Of a DNA stretch of 64,000 bases, positions 33,095 to 42,031 are shown piece after piece. The notes below the pieces were generated by a model that saw only the letters and a list, made by a program, of their open reading frames with translations, had not been told where the DNA came from and ran no database searches. Each line of letters opens with the position of its first letter. Within the stretch, counting starts at the first letter, position 1. Location of the stretch: contig NZ_LR732817.1 of NCBI RefSeq assembly GCF_902506195.1, positions 1,688,909-1,752,908 of the forward strand, given 5' to 3'. This stretch comes from Citricoccus sp. K5. GTDB lineage: Bacteria > Actinomycetota > Actinomycetes > Actinomycetales > Micrococcaceae. The position numbers and the translations under genes were made by a program.

Positions 33095-33640
33095 TTGGGC
33101 ACGGCAGCAAGTCCCTTCTTCACCGTCGGTCACTCCAACCGTCCCCTGGAGGAGTTCCTGGGCATCCTGCACGCGGCCGGAGTCGACCTCGTGGTGGACG
33201 TGCGCAAGCTGACCGGGTCCCGGCGGAATCCGCAGTTCAACGATGATGCGCTGGCTGGCTCACTGCCCGCAGCGGGCATCGGCTACCGGAAGCTGGAGGC
33301 CCTCGCCGGGCGACGGACAGTGTCCCACGAGACCCCCTTCGAGGTGAATGCCTTCTGGCAGAACCGCAGCTTCCACAACTACGCCGACCACGCGCTCACC
33401 GACGGCTTCCGGAACGGCCTGGACACGCTCCGCGAGTGGGGTACTGCGCACGCGGTCACCGTGATGTGCTCCGAGGCCGTGTGGTGGCGGTGCCACCGCC
33501 GGTTGATCGCGGACCACCTGCTTGCCCGCGGGGAACAGGTCCTGCACCTGATGGGACCGGAGAAGGTGACGCCGGCCGAGATGACGGCTGGCGCCGTCGT
33601 CGGTCCCTGGGAGGGGAACGTCACCTATCCGGCCCGGTGA
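33095..33640 (+). CDS. DUF488-family protein
   Basis: 181 residues. FFTVGHSNRPLEEFLGILHAAG, LVVDVRKLTGSRRNPQFN and CSEAVWWRCHRRLIADHLL are the three hallmark blocks of the family. The conserved Cys/His residues (C-SEAVWWRCHR) hint at metal or nucleic-acid handling. The TTG at 33095 is the likely start, four bases after the previous stop; no better start keeps the HSN block. The 3' end overlaps the convergent MFS gene by 16 bases, a real tail-to-tail overlap because both frames carry the conserved ends of their families. Confidence 0.85.
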   Translation: MGTAASPFFTVGHSNRPLEEFLGILHAAGVDLVVDVRKLTGSRRNPQFNDDALAGSLPAAGIGYRKLEALAGRRTVSHETPFEVNAFWQNRSFHNYADHALTDGFRNGLDTLREWGTAHAVTVMCSEAVWWRCHRRLIADHLLARGEQVLHLMGPEKVTPAEMTAGAVVGPWEGNVTYPAR

Positions 33641-34983
33641 TCGGCATCCTCTCCGGATGCCGCCAGCGCGTATTCGACCGAGACACGCCGGTAGACCGGC
33701 GTGAGGAACGCCAGGGCGGCGGCCACCACCATGATGAGCCCGGCCAGGAGGAAGACCAGCGCGATACCGCGGGCTGTGCCCTCCCCGAGCAGTGGTGCCA
33801 GGACGGCGGCACCGGCCTCGCTGCGGGCATAGGGGATGATCCACACCTCGGCGAGCGGCGCGACCACCAGTGCCGTGACCGGGGCGGCGGACGCCTCGAA
33901 GGCCAAGGCGAAGCCGAATACCCGACCCTGCCGCTCGAGCGGGACCACGCGTTGGATGACGGTCTGCTCGGCGGCCTCCACCGCCGGGATCAGGCGCATG
34001 TACAGCCAAATGCCCACGACGTACAACCACCCCCATTCGCGCAGGGTGAAGGTGGCCCCGATCAGGCCCATCACCATGACCACCAGCAGCATGGTGCGCA
34101 GCGGGTTGCGACCCAGGCCGAACTTTCCGATCACGGCACCACCGATGATGAATCCGGTGGAGGCCAGTGCGAAGACCAGACCCCACGCCTCCACGCTGAA
34201 CAGTTCGAGGCCGTAGGGGTCCATCAGGGCCATGTAGACGCCGCCGACGAAGTTGTTGAAGGTGCTGAACAGGATCAGGGCGAAGAGGCCGGAGACGGCC
34301 ATCACCCCTCGCCAGGACCCGGCCAGGTCGAACCCGCCATGGGCATCGGAGAGTACGGGAACCGTCTCCTCCGGAAGGCGAACCGTCAGCAGGTGCAGGT
34401 AGGCCGCAGCCGTCAGCACCAGCGCGATGACCACGGTCGGTCCCATGCCGAGCAGCCCGATGGACAGCCCGGAGAGCACGGAGGTGACCATGAAGGCGAT
34501 GCCCTGCACCATGCCGACCAGGCCGTTGGCATTCGCCCGGCGCTCGTCGTCGATCAGGATGGTGACCGTGGTGGACAGGGCGACGTTGCGCAGGTTCTCC
34601 ACCACGGCCCCGATGAGCACCAGCAGGGCGAAGACCCAGAACCAGGGCCCGTCCAGCCGGGCGATCTCGGCCGCCGGAGCCAGCAGGAACACCGCTCCCG
34701 CAGCCAGGAACATCGCCAGGGTGAACAGGGCCGCCAGGCGCATCAGGTCGAGTTTGCGGTAGCGGTCCACCAGCGTGCCGAAGCTGATGGAGGATCCGGC
34801 GAGCAGGAGCATGTACACCCCGCCGGTCACGCCGGTGGCGATGACATTGCGGGTCTCGAGGTAGATCCAGAACGTCAGTCCGAACCACAGGTAGCTGGTG
34901 GTCAGGTTGGCCACGGCCGTGTTCGCGAGGATCTGGGCAAAGGTGCGCCAGCGTTCTCCGGCGGGGCGGGTGAGCTGATCCAC
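33625..34983 (-). CDS. MFS transporter
   Basis: 452 residues with about 12 TM helices; ANLTTSYLWFGLTFWIYLE in TM1, then FGTLVDRYRKLDLM, the MFS A-like loop. The middle loop (VRLPEETVPVLSDAHGGFDL) separates two six-helix halves. No drug-efflux signature beyond that is obvious; substrate unknown. The GTG at 34983 has TACGCT (34990-34995) exactly six bases upstream and no Shine-Dalgarno, a predicted leaderless start. The C-terminus is tail-to-tail with the DUF488 gene. Confidence 0.85.
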   Translation of the reverse strand: MDQLTRPAGERWRTFAQILANTAVANLTTSYLWFGLTFWIYLETRNVIATGVTGGVYMLLLAGSSISFGTLVDRYRKLDLMRLAALFTLAMFLAAGAVFLLAPAAEIARLDGPWFWVFALLVLIGAVVENLRNVALSTTVTILIDDERRANANGLVGMVQGIAFMVTSVLSGLSIGLLGMGPTVVIALVLTAAAYLHLLTVRLPEETVPVLSDAHGGFDLAGSWRGVMAVSGLFALILFSTFNNFVGGVYMALMDPYGLELFSVEAWGLVFALASTGFIIGGAVIGKFGLGRNPLRTMLLVVMVMGLIGATFTLREWGWLYVVGIWLYMRLIPAVEAAEQTVIQRVVPLERQGRVFGFALAFEASAAPVTALVVAPLAEVWIIPYARSEAGAAVLAPLLGEGTARGIALVFLLAGLIMVVAAALAFLTPVYRRVSVEYALAASGEDADHRAG

Positions 34984-35084
34984 GCGTAGAGCGTAGGCCC
35001 GACCGGGATCCCAGCGGTAGGCGCGGGTGACGGCGGCCGTGGCGGTTCGCGGGCACCGGCACTGGGACCGGCCCCGCGACCGGA

Positions 35085-35819
35085 TCAGACCCGGGTGGCG
35101 CGGACGACCACGTCCTGCAGGCTGACGGAGCGTCCCCCTGCCTCCACGGTGCGGGTGTTCTCGTAACCACGCTCCACGGTCCAGCCCGGCGCCGGGAACA
35201 GCCCGGTGATCCCGGCCAGGGTGGCCGTGGACCCTTCAGGATGCCCGGATCCGGCCTGTCCGTCATGGCCGTCCTGCTCACGTGGCTCGCCGTGGTCACC
35301 GTGGCCGCTGTCCACCCCGTGCTCGCCATGCGCGTGGTGTCCGGCGTGCGGCGCGTGCAGGTGCCCCACGATCAGCAGAGTGCCGCCGGGTGCCACCCAG
35401 GAGGCGATGCGCTTGTAGAAGTCCAGCTGCCCGGATTCGGGATGTGCGTAGTGGGTCACCACCAGGTCCCACGTCCGGCCAGGTTCCCACTGGGTCAGGT
35501 CCGCCTCCGTCCAGGACACGCGACCAGCCATGCCCTCGGCGTCGGCCCGGACAGCCGCGGCGGTCAAGGCCGTCGCGGAGATGTCGGCACCGGTCACCTG
35601 CCAGCCTCGGTGGGCGAGCCAGAACGCCTCGGTCCCGGTCCCGCAGCCCGCGTCCAACGCGGTGGCCGGCCGCAGGTGGCCGATCTCAGCCTCAAGATAG
35701 GGGCTCACCGGTGCCAGCCGGCGGGCGTCCTCCCCCGTCTCGGCATCGGGCGTCCAATGCCGCTCCCAGTACTCCTGGTCGAAACGGTGCTGTCCTCGCG
35801 GATCGTCTTCTGTGTGCAT
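35085..35819 (-). CDS. Class I SAM methyltransferase with a His-rich insert
   Basis: 244 residues. The SAM motif I is ALDAGCGTGTEAFWLAHRGW (about 54-73), with motif II VTGADISATAL and catalytic-side WDLVVTHYAHP. After GGTLLIVGHLH comes an unusual insert of about 45 residues, extremely rich in His, Gly, Asp and Glu (HAPHAGHHAHGEHGV, HGDHGEPREQDGHDG), which looks metal-binding; ordinary TehB-like methyltransferases lack it. ATG at 35819 has GAGGGG seven bases upstream; a longer reading overlaps the divergent regulator. It is divergent from an XRE-cupin regulator that probably controls it. Substrate unknown, possibly a toxic oxyanion or small thiol. Confidence 0.82.
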   Translation of the reverse strand: MHTEDDPRGQHRFDQEYWERHWTPDAETGEDARRLAPVSPYLEAEIGHLRPATALDAGCGTGTEAFWLAHRGWQVTGADISATALTAAAVRADAEGMAGRVSWTEADLTQWEPGRTWDLVVTHYAHPESGQLDFYKRIASWVAPGGTLLIVGHLHAPHAGHHAHGEHGVDSGHGDHGEPREQDGHDGQAGSGHPEGSTATLAGITGLFPAPGWTVERGYENTRTVEAGGRSVSLQDVVVRATRV

Positions 35820-35901
35820 GTCGTTACCCCTCGGGATGTGGCGTGTTCGTGCCGTCGTCGTTGCCGTGTTCCCTCCAGAATCCCCGCCACCATCCCGAAA
35901 T

Positions 35902-35928
35902 GCAAACTCTTGTGCCGAATGGCAAACT
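35902..35928. promoter_or_regulatory. Paired GCAAACT direct repeats upstream of the XRE-cupin gene
   Basis: GCAAACT occurs at 35902-35908 and 35922-35928, 20 bp apart, two helical turns. The second copy ends six bases before the ATG, so it could double as a weak -10 (CAAACT). It is a likely binding site for the adjacent XRE-cupin protein and would control both divergent genes. Confidence 0.5.
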
Positions 35929-35934
35929 GAGGGG

Positions 35935-36525
35935 ATGAACGAAACACCCGAACAGACTCTGGACGCCGTGGGGCCACGCCTGAAGCAGCTGCGGCTACGC
36001 CGCGACGTCACGCTCACCCAATTGGCGGCCGAGACCCGGATCTCGGCCAGCACCCTCTCCCGGCTGGAGGCCGGACTGCGTCGACCGACCCTGGAACAGC
36101 TGCTGCCCCTGGCCCGCTACTACGGCGTCACCATCGACTCCCTCGTGGACGCGCCGCGCACCGCGGACCCCCGGCTGGACCTGCGACCGATGTCCGGCCT
36201 CGACGGGTCGGTGATCATCCCACTGAGCCGCAGGCCTGGAGGCGTCCAGGCCTACAAGTTCGTCCGTCCCACCGGCAGCGATGATCTCGTCCCCGACCCA
36301 CGGACCCACGAGGGGCATGACTGGGTGTACGTCCTCAATGGAACCCTGCGCCTGGTGCTCGGGGACCAGGACCTCCGCCTCAAGGCCGGGGAGGCTGCCG
36401 AATTCGACACCCGCACCCCACACTGGTTCGGTGCCACCAGTGCCGGACCCGTCGAGTACCTCTGCCTCGTCGGCCGCCAGGGAGAGCGTGCCCACCTCAG
36501 GGCGGTCGCCTCGACTGCCGACTGA
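35935..36525 (+). CDS. XRE-family regulator with C-terminal cupin sensor
   Basis: 196 residues. Helix-turn-helix at about 10-65: LKQLRLRRDVTLTQLAAETRIS, then ASTLSRLEAGLRRPTLEQLL. The C-terminal cupin (about 105-185) has THEGHDWVYVLNGTLRLVLG and LKAGEAAEFDTRTPHWFGA, including His and Glu positions that can bind a metal. Such proteins usually respond to a small metabolite or metal and regulate a neighbouring gene; here the divergent target is the His-rich methyltransferase. GAGGGG sits directly before the ATG at 35935. Confidence 0.9.
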   Translation: MNETPEQTLDAVGPRLKQLRLRRDVTLTQLAAETRISASTLSRLEAGLRRPTLEQLLPLARYYGVTIDSLVDAPRTADPRLDLRPMSGLDGSVIIPLSRRPGGVQAYKFVRPTGSDDLVPDPRTHEGHDWVYVLNGTLRLVLGDQDLRLKAGEAAEFDTRTPHWFGATSAGPVEYLCLVGRQGERAHLRAVASTAD

Positions 36526-36662
36526 CGACGCCGCCCCGGCCCGGAAGACCACCTCTGAGATATCCCGGTCATCGTGAGAATTCCCCGTCATCATGACCGT
36601 GATTTTTCACGATCGTCGGGAATGTTCCATTGGGGCGGGGTCAAGGTCAGCCCCAACGCAAA

Positions 36663-36694
36663 GACCCCCGGAAACCGTGAGGTTTCCGGGGGTC
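36663..36694. terminator. Perfect 14-bp hairpin with T-rich tail on the minus strand
   Basis: GACCCCCGGAAACC pairs exactly with GGTTTCCGGGGGTC around a GTGA loop. On the minus strand it is followed by TTTGCGTT, so it would stop a minus-strand transcript coming from the IS/tRNA side; it lies 138 bases after the XRE-cupin stop. Confidence 0.7.
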
Positions 36695-36780
36695 CAACTG
36701 CGGAGGATGGGTGTCTGAGTTCACCACATCGTTGACGGCTCTGGCCTTGATCTTTATCCGTGATCGTTTCCCGATGAAGC

Positions 36781-37314
36781 GCGACATCGTTGACCGGTCA
36801 GACCTGGTGATCGTTGACAGATGACTCGGGACATCGACGACACCGCACCGACAGTGGGACCGGCCACGATGTTCCATGGGATCGAAAAACCGCAACCTCG
36901 TCATCGTCCAGGCCATCACCCGCCAGGGCCTCACCCCGGCCCAGGCCGCCCAGCGCTTCGACCTGAGTCGGCAGCCCGGAACACACACCCCGAACCGGAA
37001 ATGCGCACCCGCACCGACCGGGTGGACCGCTACGGCAAGGTCTCCATCCGCTACGCCGGCAAACTACGCCACCTCGGACTGGGCCGGGCACACATCGGAG
37101 AGAACGTCCTGCTCCCGATCCAGGACAACCACGTCACCACCACCAACGCAGCCACCGGCGACATCATCGCCGAACACGCCATCGACCCCAGCAAGAACTA
37201 CCAGAAGCCCCTCAGCCGAACCCCCGACACACCACCACACCCCACCACAACAACCCGAAAAACGAACCCACAAAAAAAGTCCTGAGCCGCGACACCGTTA
37301 GTAAACGATGTCGC
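36781..37314 (+). mobile_element. Remnant of an IS481-type insertion sequence
   Basis: A region of about 534 bp bounded by an inverted pair: GCGACATCGTTGAC at 36781-36794 and its reverse complement (13 of 14) at 37301-37314. The inner right end forms a further hairpin (37285-37319). ATCGTTGAC recurs at 36729, 36786 and 36810. It contains a broken transposase reading and lies 12 bases from the 3' end of tRNA-Pro. The full 36526-37326 gap holds only the hairpin at 36663 and this remnant. Confidence 0.6.
36876..37285 (+). pseudogene. Internally deleted IS481-family transposase
   Basis: N-terminal 33 codons (36876-36974) read MGSKNRNLVIVQAIT and TPAQAAQRFDLSRQ, the start of an IS481 transposase helix-turn-helix. 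The reading then shifts: the C-terminal tail typical of actinobacterial IS481 proteins (DRYGKVSIRYAGKLRHLG, GRAHIGENVLLPIQ, IDPSKNYQ) continues in the +2-shifted frame, to a stop at 37285. The whole DDE catalytic core (about 250 residues) is missing. So this is a dead element made by internal deletion with a frame shift at the joint near 36975-37000. Last codons are Thr/Pro-rich and probably random. Confidence 0.75.
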
Positions 37315-37326
37315 GACTCAGAACAA

Positions 37327-37403
37327 TGGTCGGGCTAGCGGGATTTGAACCCACGACCTCTTCACCCCCAGTGAAGCGCGCTACCAAGCTGCGCCATAGC
37401 CCG
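37327..37403 (-). tRNA. tRNA-Pro(GGG), CCA encoded
   Basis: Cloverleaf read on the minus strand: 7-bp acceptor stem CGGGCTA/TAGCCCG, D-arm with AGCTTGGTAGC, anticodon stem CTTCA/TGAAG closing loop CTGGGGG (anticodon GGG), T-loop GGTTCAAATCC, discriminator A and encoded CCA at the 3' end (37327-37329). 77 bases in all. A transposon remnant sits immediately downstream of its 3' end. Confidence 0.93.
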
Positions 37404-37522
37404 CGGAACCGATCCTCACCGGATCAATCCACCAGTCAACTGTACACCAACGTTGAGGTGCCCATGGACCAGTCGGGCGGTGACAGCAGCGGCGAGACCG
37501 TCGGCAGCGTCCGCAGCACGCC

Positions 37523-38551
37523 TCAGCCGACCCGCACCACCATCTTGCCGGTGTTGCCCCCGCGCATCATGTCCAGGAACGCGTCCACGGTGTGCTCGAG
37601 GCCCTCCACGACGGTCTCCTCAGAGGTGACGTCTCCGGCCGACAGCCACCCGCTCATACGTTCCCGGAACTCCTCGGTGACCTCCGGATGCTCGGCTGCC
37701 ACCTCGGCCACGATGAATCCCTGCATCCGCAGGCGGCGGGTGACCATGTTGCCCATGTTGTCCGGTCCGGCCGGGCGTTCGGTGGCGTTGTAACCGGAGA
37801 TCGCCCCGCACAGGGCCAGCCGGCCGAAGTCGTTCATGACCTCCAGAGCGGCCTCCAGGTGGTCGCCGCCCACGTTGTCGTAGAACACGTCCACGCCCTC
37901 GTGCCCCAACGCGTCCACCAGCTGCTCGCGGATCGGCGCGTCACGGTAGTTCAGCGCCACGTCAAAGCCGTACTTGTCCTTCAGCAACGCGACCTTCTCA
38001 GCGGACCCGGCGGACCCGATCAGGCGGGCGGCGCCCAGTTGCCGGGCGATCTGGCCGACGGCGGTGCCCACCGCTCCCGCGGCCCCGGAGACGAACACGC
38101 TGTCCCCCGGGCGCAACTCGGCGACCCTCGTCAGCCCCACGTAGGCGGTCAGTCCCGGCATGCCGAGCAGACCGAGGTACAGAGACAGGGGCAGCCCCTC
38201 GAGCTCCGGCACGGCCTGGAAGGTGGAGGCATCGTCCTGGACCGCGTCGGTCCATCCGTGCTGGTGCAACACCGCGGTGCCCTCGGGCAGGTCGTCCGCC
38301 GCGGACTGCACCACCCGGCCGACGGCACCACCGGTGATGGTCTCCCCCAGGCCGTAGGGCTTCACGTAGCTGCGGCCGGCACGCATCCGGCCACGCATGT
38401 AGGGGTCAACCGAGATGAACTCGTTGGACACCCGCACCTGGCCGGGTTCCAGCTCGCCGTGGGCCACCTGGTCGATCGAGAAGTCCTCGGGCGTCGGCAT
38501 CCCCTCGGGGCGGGAGGTCAGGCGGATCTCGGAACTGCTGAACGGGGACAT
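37523..38551 (-). CDS. NADPH-dependent MDR oxidoreductase (CurA/PTGR-like)
   Basis: 342-residue zinc-free medium-chain dehydrogenase/reductase. The N-terminal domain has EFISVDPYMRGRMRAG, PYGLGETITGGAVGRV; the Rossmann fold has FVSGAAGAVGTAVGQIARQLGA; DVALNYRD and VDVFYDNVGGDHLEAAL follow, with a C-terminal VEGLEHTVDAFLDMMRGGNTGK (split here). No Zn ligands are seen. The family reduces alpha,beta-unsaturated carbonyls; exact substrate unknown. AAGGAG lies five bases before the ATG at 38551. It is the last gene of the accessory stretch, downstream of der on the same strand. Confidence 0.9.
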   Translation of the reverse strand: MSPFSSSEIRLTSRPEGMPTPEDFSIDQVAHGELEPGQVRVSNEFISVDPYMRGRMRAGRSYVKPYGLGETITGGAVGRVVQSAADDLPEGTAVLHQHGWTDAVQDDASTFQAVPELEGLPLSLYLGLLGMPGLTAYVGLTRVAELRPGDSVFVSGAAGAVGTAVGQIARQLGAARLIGSAGSAEKVALLKDKYGFDVALNYRDAPIREQLVDALGHEGVDVFYDNVGGDHLEAALEVMNDFGRLALCGAISGYNATERPAGPDNMGNMVTRRLRMQGFIVAEVAAEHPEVTEEFRERMSGWLSAGDVTSEETVVEGLEHTVDAFLDMMRGGNTGKMVVRVG

Positions 38552-38612
38552 GCACACTCCTTCAGGTCGGTCGTCTCCTGCGACCGACCCTACGCCCCGT
38601 CTCTCAGCGCGG

Positions 38613-40175
38613 TCATCTCTTGCGTGAGCGCTTCTCGCGCACCCGCATGCCCAGCTCGATCGGACTTCCCTCGAAGCCGAAGGTCTCACGCAGGCGCCGG
38701 ATGATGAAGCGGCGGTAGCCGGGCTCCAGGAATCCGGTGGTGAACAGCACGATCCGCGGCGGCTGGGTGGAGGGCTGCGTCGCGAACAGGATGCGGGGCT
38801 GCTTGCCGCCACGCACGGGGTGCGGGTGGGCTGCCACGAGCTCTCCGAGGAAGGCGTTGAGCTTGCCCGTCGGGATACGGGTGTCCCACGAGTCCAACGC
38901 CGTGTCCAGGGCGGGCACGAGGCGGTCCTTGTGCCAGCCGGTCTTGGCCGAGAGGTTGACGCGCGGAGCCCAGGCCACGTGGGCCAGGTCCCGGTCGATC
39001 TCCCGTTCCAGGTAGGTGCGGCGGTCCTCATCCATGAGGTCCCACTTGTTGAACGCCAGGACCACGGCCCGGCCGGAGTCCAGCACGAGCTGCAGGATGC
39101 GCACGTCCTGCTCGGAGAGCACCTCCGAGGCCTCCAGCAGCACCACGGCCACCTCGGCCTTGTCGAGCGCCGACTGGGTCCGCAGCGAGGCGTAGTAGTC
39201 GGAGCCGTGGGCCATGTGCTGCCGGCGGCGGATGCCGGCGGTGTCCACGAAGCGCCACATGCGGCCGCCCAGCTCGACGAGCTCGTCCACCGGGTCGCGC
39301 GTGGTCCCGGCCGTCTCGTCCACCACCACGCGGTCGGAGCCGGCAAGCTGGTTCAACAGCGAGGACTTGCCCACGTTTGGACGGCCCAGCAGCGCCACTC
39401 GACGGGGGCCACCGCGCGGGATGAGCCCACCGTAGGCGGTCACCTCGGGCAGAGCGTCCATGGCCGCGTCCAGCAGGTCGCCGGTCCCCCGGCCGTGCAC
39501 GGCGGAGACAGGGAACGGCTGGCCCAGGCCCAGGCCCCACAGCGAGGCCGCGTCGGCCTCCTGGGCGATGTCGTCCACCTTGTTGGCCACGAGCAGCACG
39601 GGGCGGCCCTTGCGGCGCAACAGCTTGACGACGGCCTCGTCCGTGGAGGTGGCGCCCACCGTGGAGTCCACCACGAACAGGACGGCGTCGGCCACGTCCA
39701 CAGCGCGTTCGGCCTGCTCGGCCACGCGCTGGTGGATGCCCTTGGCGTCGTGTTCCCAACCGCCGGTGTCCACCACCGTGAAGGTCTTGCCGCCCCATTC
39801 GGACTCGTAGCTGACGCGGTCGCGGGTCACACCCGGAACGTCCTCCACCACGGCCTCCCGGCGGCCGATGATGCGGTTGACGAGGGTGGACTTGCCCACG
39901 TTGGGGCGCCCGACGACGGCGAGCACCGGGGGTGCCGGTGCCTCCTGGGGCTCGGGGTCACCGTCCTCCCAGCCGCGCAGCAGTGCCGCGTCCTCCTCGT
40001 CGAGGTCGTAGTCCTCGAGCCCGGCCCGAAGGGCCTCGGCCCGTTGCTGGGCCTCCTCGTCGGAGAGGGCAGCCAGCTTCTCCTCGATCTGGTCACTGCC
40101 GATCGGCTGGTACTCGGTGCCATCGTCCGGCGTTGATGCTCCGGCGTCGCGTGACGCACTGCTCTCGGTGCTCAT
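38613..40175 (-). CDS. der: Ribosome biogenesis GTPase Der (EngA)
   Basis: 520 residues; two tandem GTPase domains followed by a KH-like domain, required for 50S maturation. An acidic N-terminal extension of about 85 residues (typical of actinobacteria) precedes G1 ([15 protein letters not shown], about 87); the second G1 is [15 protein letters not shown] (about 260). Both domains have [12 protein letters not shown] and NKVD/NKWD motifs. The ATG overlaps the cmk stop by four bases. Confidence 0.97.
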   Translation of the reverse strand: MSTESSASRDAGASTPDDGTEYQPIGSDQIEEKLAALSDEEAQQRAEALRAGLEDYDLDEEDAALLRGWEDGDPEPQEAPAPPVLAVVGRPNVGKSTLVNRIIGRREAVVEDVPGVTRDRVSYESEWGGKTFTVVDTGGWEHDAKGIHQRVAEQAERAVDVADAVLFVVDSTVGATSTDEAVVKLLRRKGRPVLLVANKVDDIAQEADAASLWGLGLGQPFPVSAVHGRGTGDLLDAAMDALPEVTAYGGLIPRGGPRRVALLGRPNVGKSSLLNQLAGSDRVVVDETAGTTRDPVDELVELGGRMWRFVDTAGIRRRQHMAHGSDYYASLRTQSALDKAEVAVVLLEASEVLSEQDVRILQLVLDSGRAVVLAFNKWDLMDEDRRTYLEREIDRDLAHVAWAPRVNLSAKTGWHKDRLVPALDTALDSWDTRIPTGKLNAFLGELVAAHPHPVRGGKQPRILFATQPSTQPPRIVLFTTGFLEPGYRRFIIRRLRETFGFEGSPIELGMRVREKRSRKR

Positions 40176-40915
40176 GCGCGGTCCCCTTCCGGGTTGGTCG
40201 TCTGCTTGGTCGTCCGGTTGGACTGTTGGCGGGTGATCTCGGCCAGCATGGCCTCGATGGTCGCCTCGAAATCGAGCTCGGTGGAGTCCACCAGGCCCAC
40301 CCCGTCGGACGGGCTCATGAAGTCCACCACGGTGGAGTCCTTGGCGTCCCGGCCGGACACCTGCTCGGCCAGGTCCTTCGCCTCCACGGTGCCTCCCAGC
40401 TGGGCGGCGCGGCGGGCAGCGCGTGCCTCGGCGGACGCGGTGAGCAGGATCCGCGCGTCGGCGTCGGGAGCCACCACGGTGGTGATGTCCCGCCCCTCGG
40501 CCACGATCTTGCGGTGCGCGTCGATCTCTGCTCGCTGGCGGGCCACGAGCAGCTCGCGCACGGCACGGTTGGTGGCCACCACGGACACGACGGCGGAGAT
40601 GCCGGGTTCGCGGATGGCCTCGGTGATGTCCTCGGTGCCCACCACCACGCGTTCGTGGTCCGGATCCACGGACAGGACCAAGTCCATGTCCTGGACCGCG
40701 GCGACGACCGCGTCAGGGTCGTCGAGGACGCCCTGATGGCGGCAGTGCCACGCGACGGCCCGGTACATGGCGCCGGTGTCCAGGTAGGCGGCTCCGAGCC
40801 GGCGGGCGATGGCCCGGGAGACCGAGGACTTGCCGGAGCCGGAGGGCCCGTCCACGGCCACGACGAGGCGCTGACTCGGGAGCTGGGGCCCGGTCGGGGT
40901 TGTCGTCTCGGTCAT
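40172..40915 (-). CDS. cmk: Cytidylate kinase
   Basis: 247 residues. Phosphorylates CMP/dCMP for nucleotide synthesis. P-loop [20 protein letters not shown] (Lys29), [12 protein letters not shown], then GRDITTVV and [16 protein letters not shown] mark the CMP-binding and lid regions. The stop overlaps the der start (ATGA). The C-terminal 40 residues are polar and Thr/Asn/Gln-rich. The start is ATG at 40915, one base after the tyrA stop. Confidence 0.96.
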   Translation of the reverse strand: MTETTTPTGPQLPSQRLVVAVDGPSGSGKSSVSRAIARRLGAAYLDTGAMYRAVAWHCRHQGVLDDPDAVVAAVQDMDLVLSVDPDHERVVVGTEDITEAIREPGISAVVSVVATNRAVRELLVARQRAEIDAHRKIVAEGRDITTVVAPDADARILLTASAEARAARRAAQLGGTVEAKDLAEQVSGRDAKDSTVVDFMSPSDGVGLVDSTELDFEATIEAMLAEITRQQSNRTTKQTTNPEGDRA

Positions 40916-42031
40916 TCAGACCACCTTCCATCCCTGCGCTGTCAGCGCGTCCGTCAGATCCTGTTTGCGGCCCGGCAGCACGGAGATCTCCAGCATCCCG
41001 ACCTCGTGGCCGGCCGAGTGGTCCATGCGCAGGTCCTCCACGTTGACGCCAGCCTCCCCCACATCCTGCAGGACGGCGGAGATCTGCCCCGGGGTGTCGT
41101 CCACGATGACGGTGACCACGGCGAAGGCCTGCGGCGGGGCCCCGTGCTTGCCGGGGATCCGGGCGTGGCCGGCGTTGCCCTCGGCGATCAGCTGGGCGAT
41201 GTCCAGCCGGGCACCGGGAGCCGTGGGCTCCTCCATGGTGGAGATCAGCCGGTCCAGGTCCTCGCGCACCCCGTAGAGGATCTCCAGGATGTCCGGCGCG
41301 TTGGCCGCCAGGATCTGCACCCACAGCTGCGGATCCGACGCCGCGATGCGGGTGGTGTCCCGCAGCCCGTTGCCGGACAGGGCCAGGGACTGGGCCGGGG
41401 TCTCCTGCAGCCGGGATGACACCAGGGAGGCGGCGATCTGCGGCAGGTGCGAGATCAGGGCCACCGAGGCATCGTGGTCCTCGGCGGACATCCGGTGCAC
41501 GGTGGCCCCGAGCACCCGGGCGATCTCCTCCGCGACGGACACGGCCTCCGGCGAGGTATCCCCCGTCGCGCAGACCACCCAGGGGGCGGCGGTGAACAAG
41601 GCACCGCGGGCGGCCACCGGACCGGAGCGTTCGCGCCCGGCCATGGGGTGGGTGCCCACGTACCGTGCGGCCTGTGCCGGCGTCAGATGCCCGCCCACGA
41701 CGGCGGCGTCCACCTCGCGCCGGATCGCCCCCTTGACGGAGGCGATGTCCAGCACGACGGCGCCGGGGAACCGAACGAGGGAATCGATGACGACCTGCCC
41801 GGCGACATCCGGCGGCGCGGCCACCACGACGACGCCCGGAGACGGGGCTGCCGTGAGGTCCTCCGGGAAGGCCTGTCCGGCACCGATGTCCACGGCGACC
41901 GCCTGGGCCGAAGGGGAGGGATCGGAGAGGTACGTGTCCGCACCGGCGGACCGCAGGCCGAGGCCGATGGAGGTGCCCAGCAGCCCGGTTCCGCGGATCA
42001 GCACCGGTTCGGGGATACCCCGTGGAGCCAT
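40916..42031 (-). CDS. tyrA: Prephenate dehydrogenase
   Basis: 371 residues. Converts prephenate to 4-hydroxyphenylpyruvate for tyrosine. NAD-binding PVLIRGTGLLGTSIGLGLRSAG (in two stretches: IRGTGLLGTSIGLGL), catalytic region GTHPMAGRERSG and ALISHLPQIAASL, and a C-terminal ACT-like domain (VVTVIVDDTPGQISAVL) that probably mediates feedback inhibition. The ATG at 42031 shares one base with the rluB stop (TGATG), so translation is coupled. The position between rluB and cmk is normal for this block; aroG is elsewhere in the window. Confidence 0.94.
   Translation of the reverse strand: MAPRGIPEPVLIRGTGLLGTSIGLGLRSAGADTYLSDPSPSAQAVAVDIGAGQAFPEDLTAAPSPGVVVVAAPPDVAGQVVIDSLVRFPGAVVLDIASVKGAIRREVDAAVVGGHLTPAQAARYVGTHPMAGRERSGPVAARGALFTAAPWVVCATGDTSPEAVSVAEEIARVLGATVHRMSAEDHDASVALISHLPQIAASLVSSRLQETPAQSLALSGNGLRDTTRIAASDPQLWVQILAANAPDILEILYGVREDLDRLISTMEEPTAPGARLDIAQLIAEGNAGHARIPGKHGAPPQAFAVVTVIVDDTPGQISAVLQDVGEAGVNVEDLRMDHSAGHEVGMLEISVLPGRKQDLTDALTAQGWKVV

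Noticed and set aside
33625-33640. Annotation conflict between DUF488 and the MFS gene
   Set aside because: The 16-base tail-to-tail overlap is genuine; both proteins keep normal C-termini.
36697-36720. tRNA-like 3' end remnant (GGAGGATGGG resembles a reversed tRNA acceptor/T-arm)
   Set aside because: The T-loop consensus GTTCRANNC is not found and no cloverleaf can be drawn.
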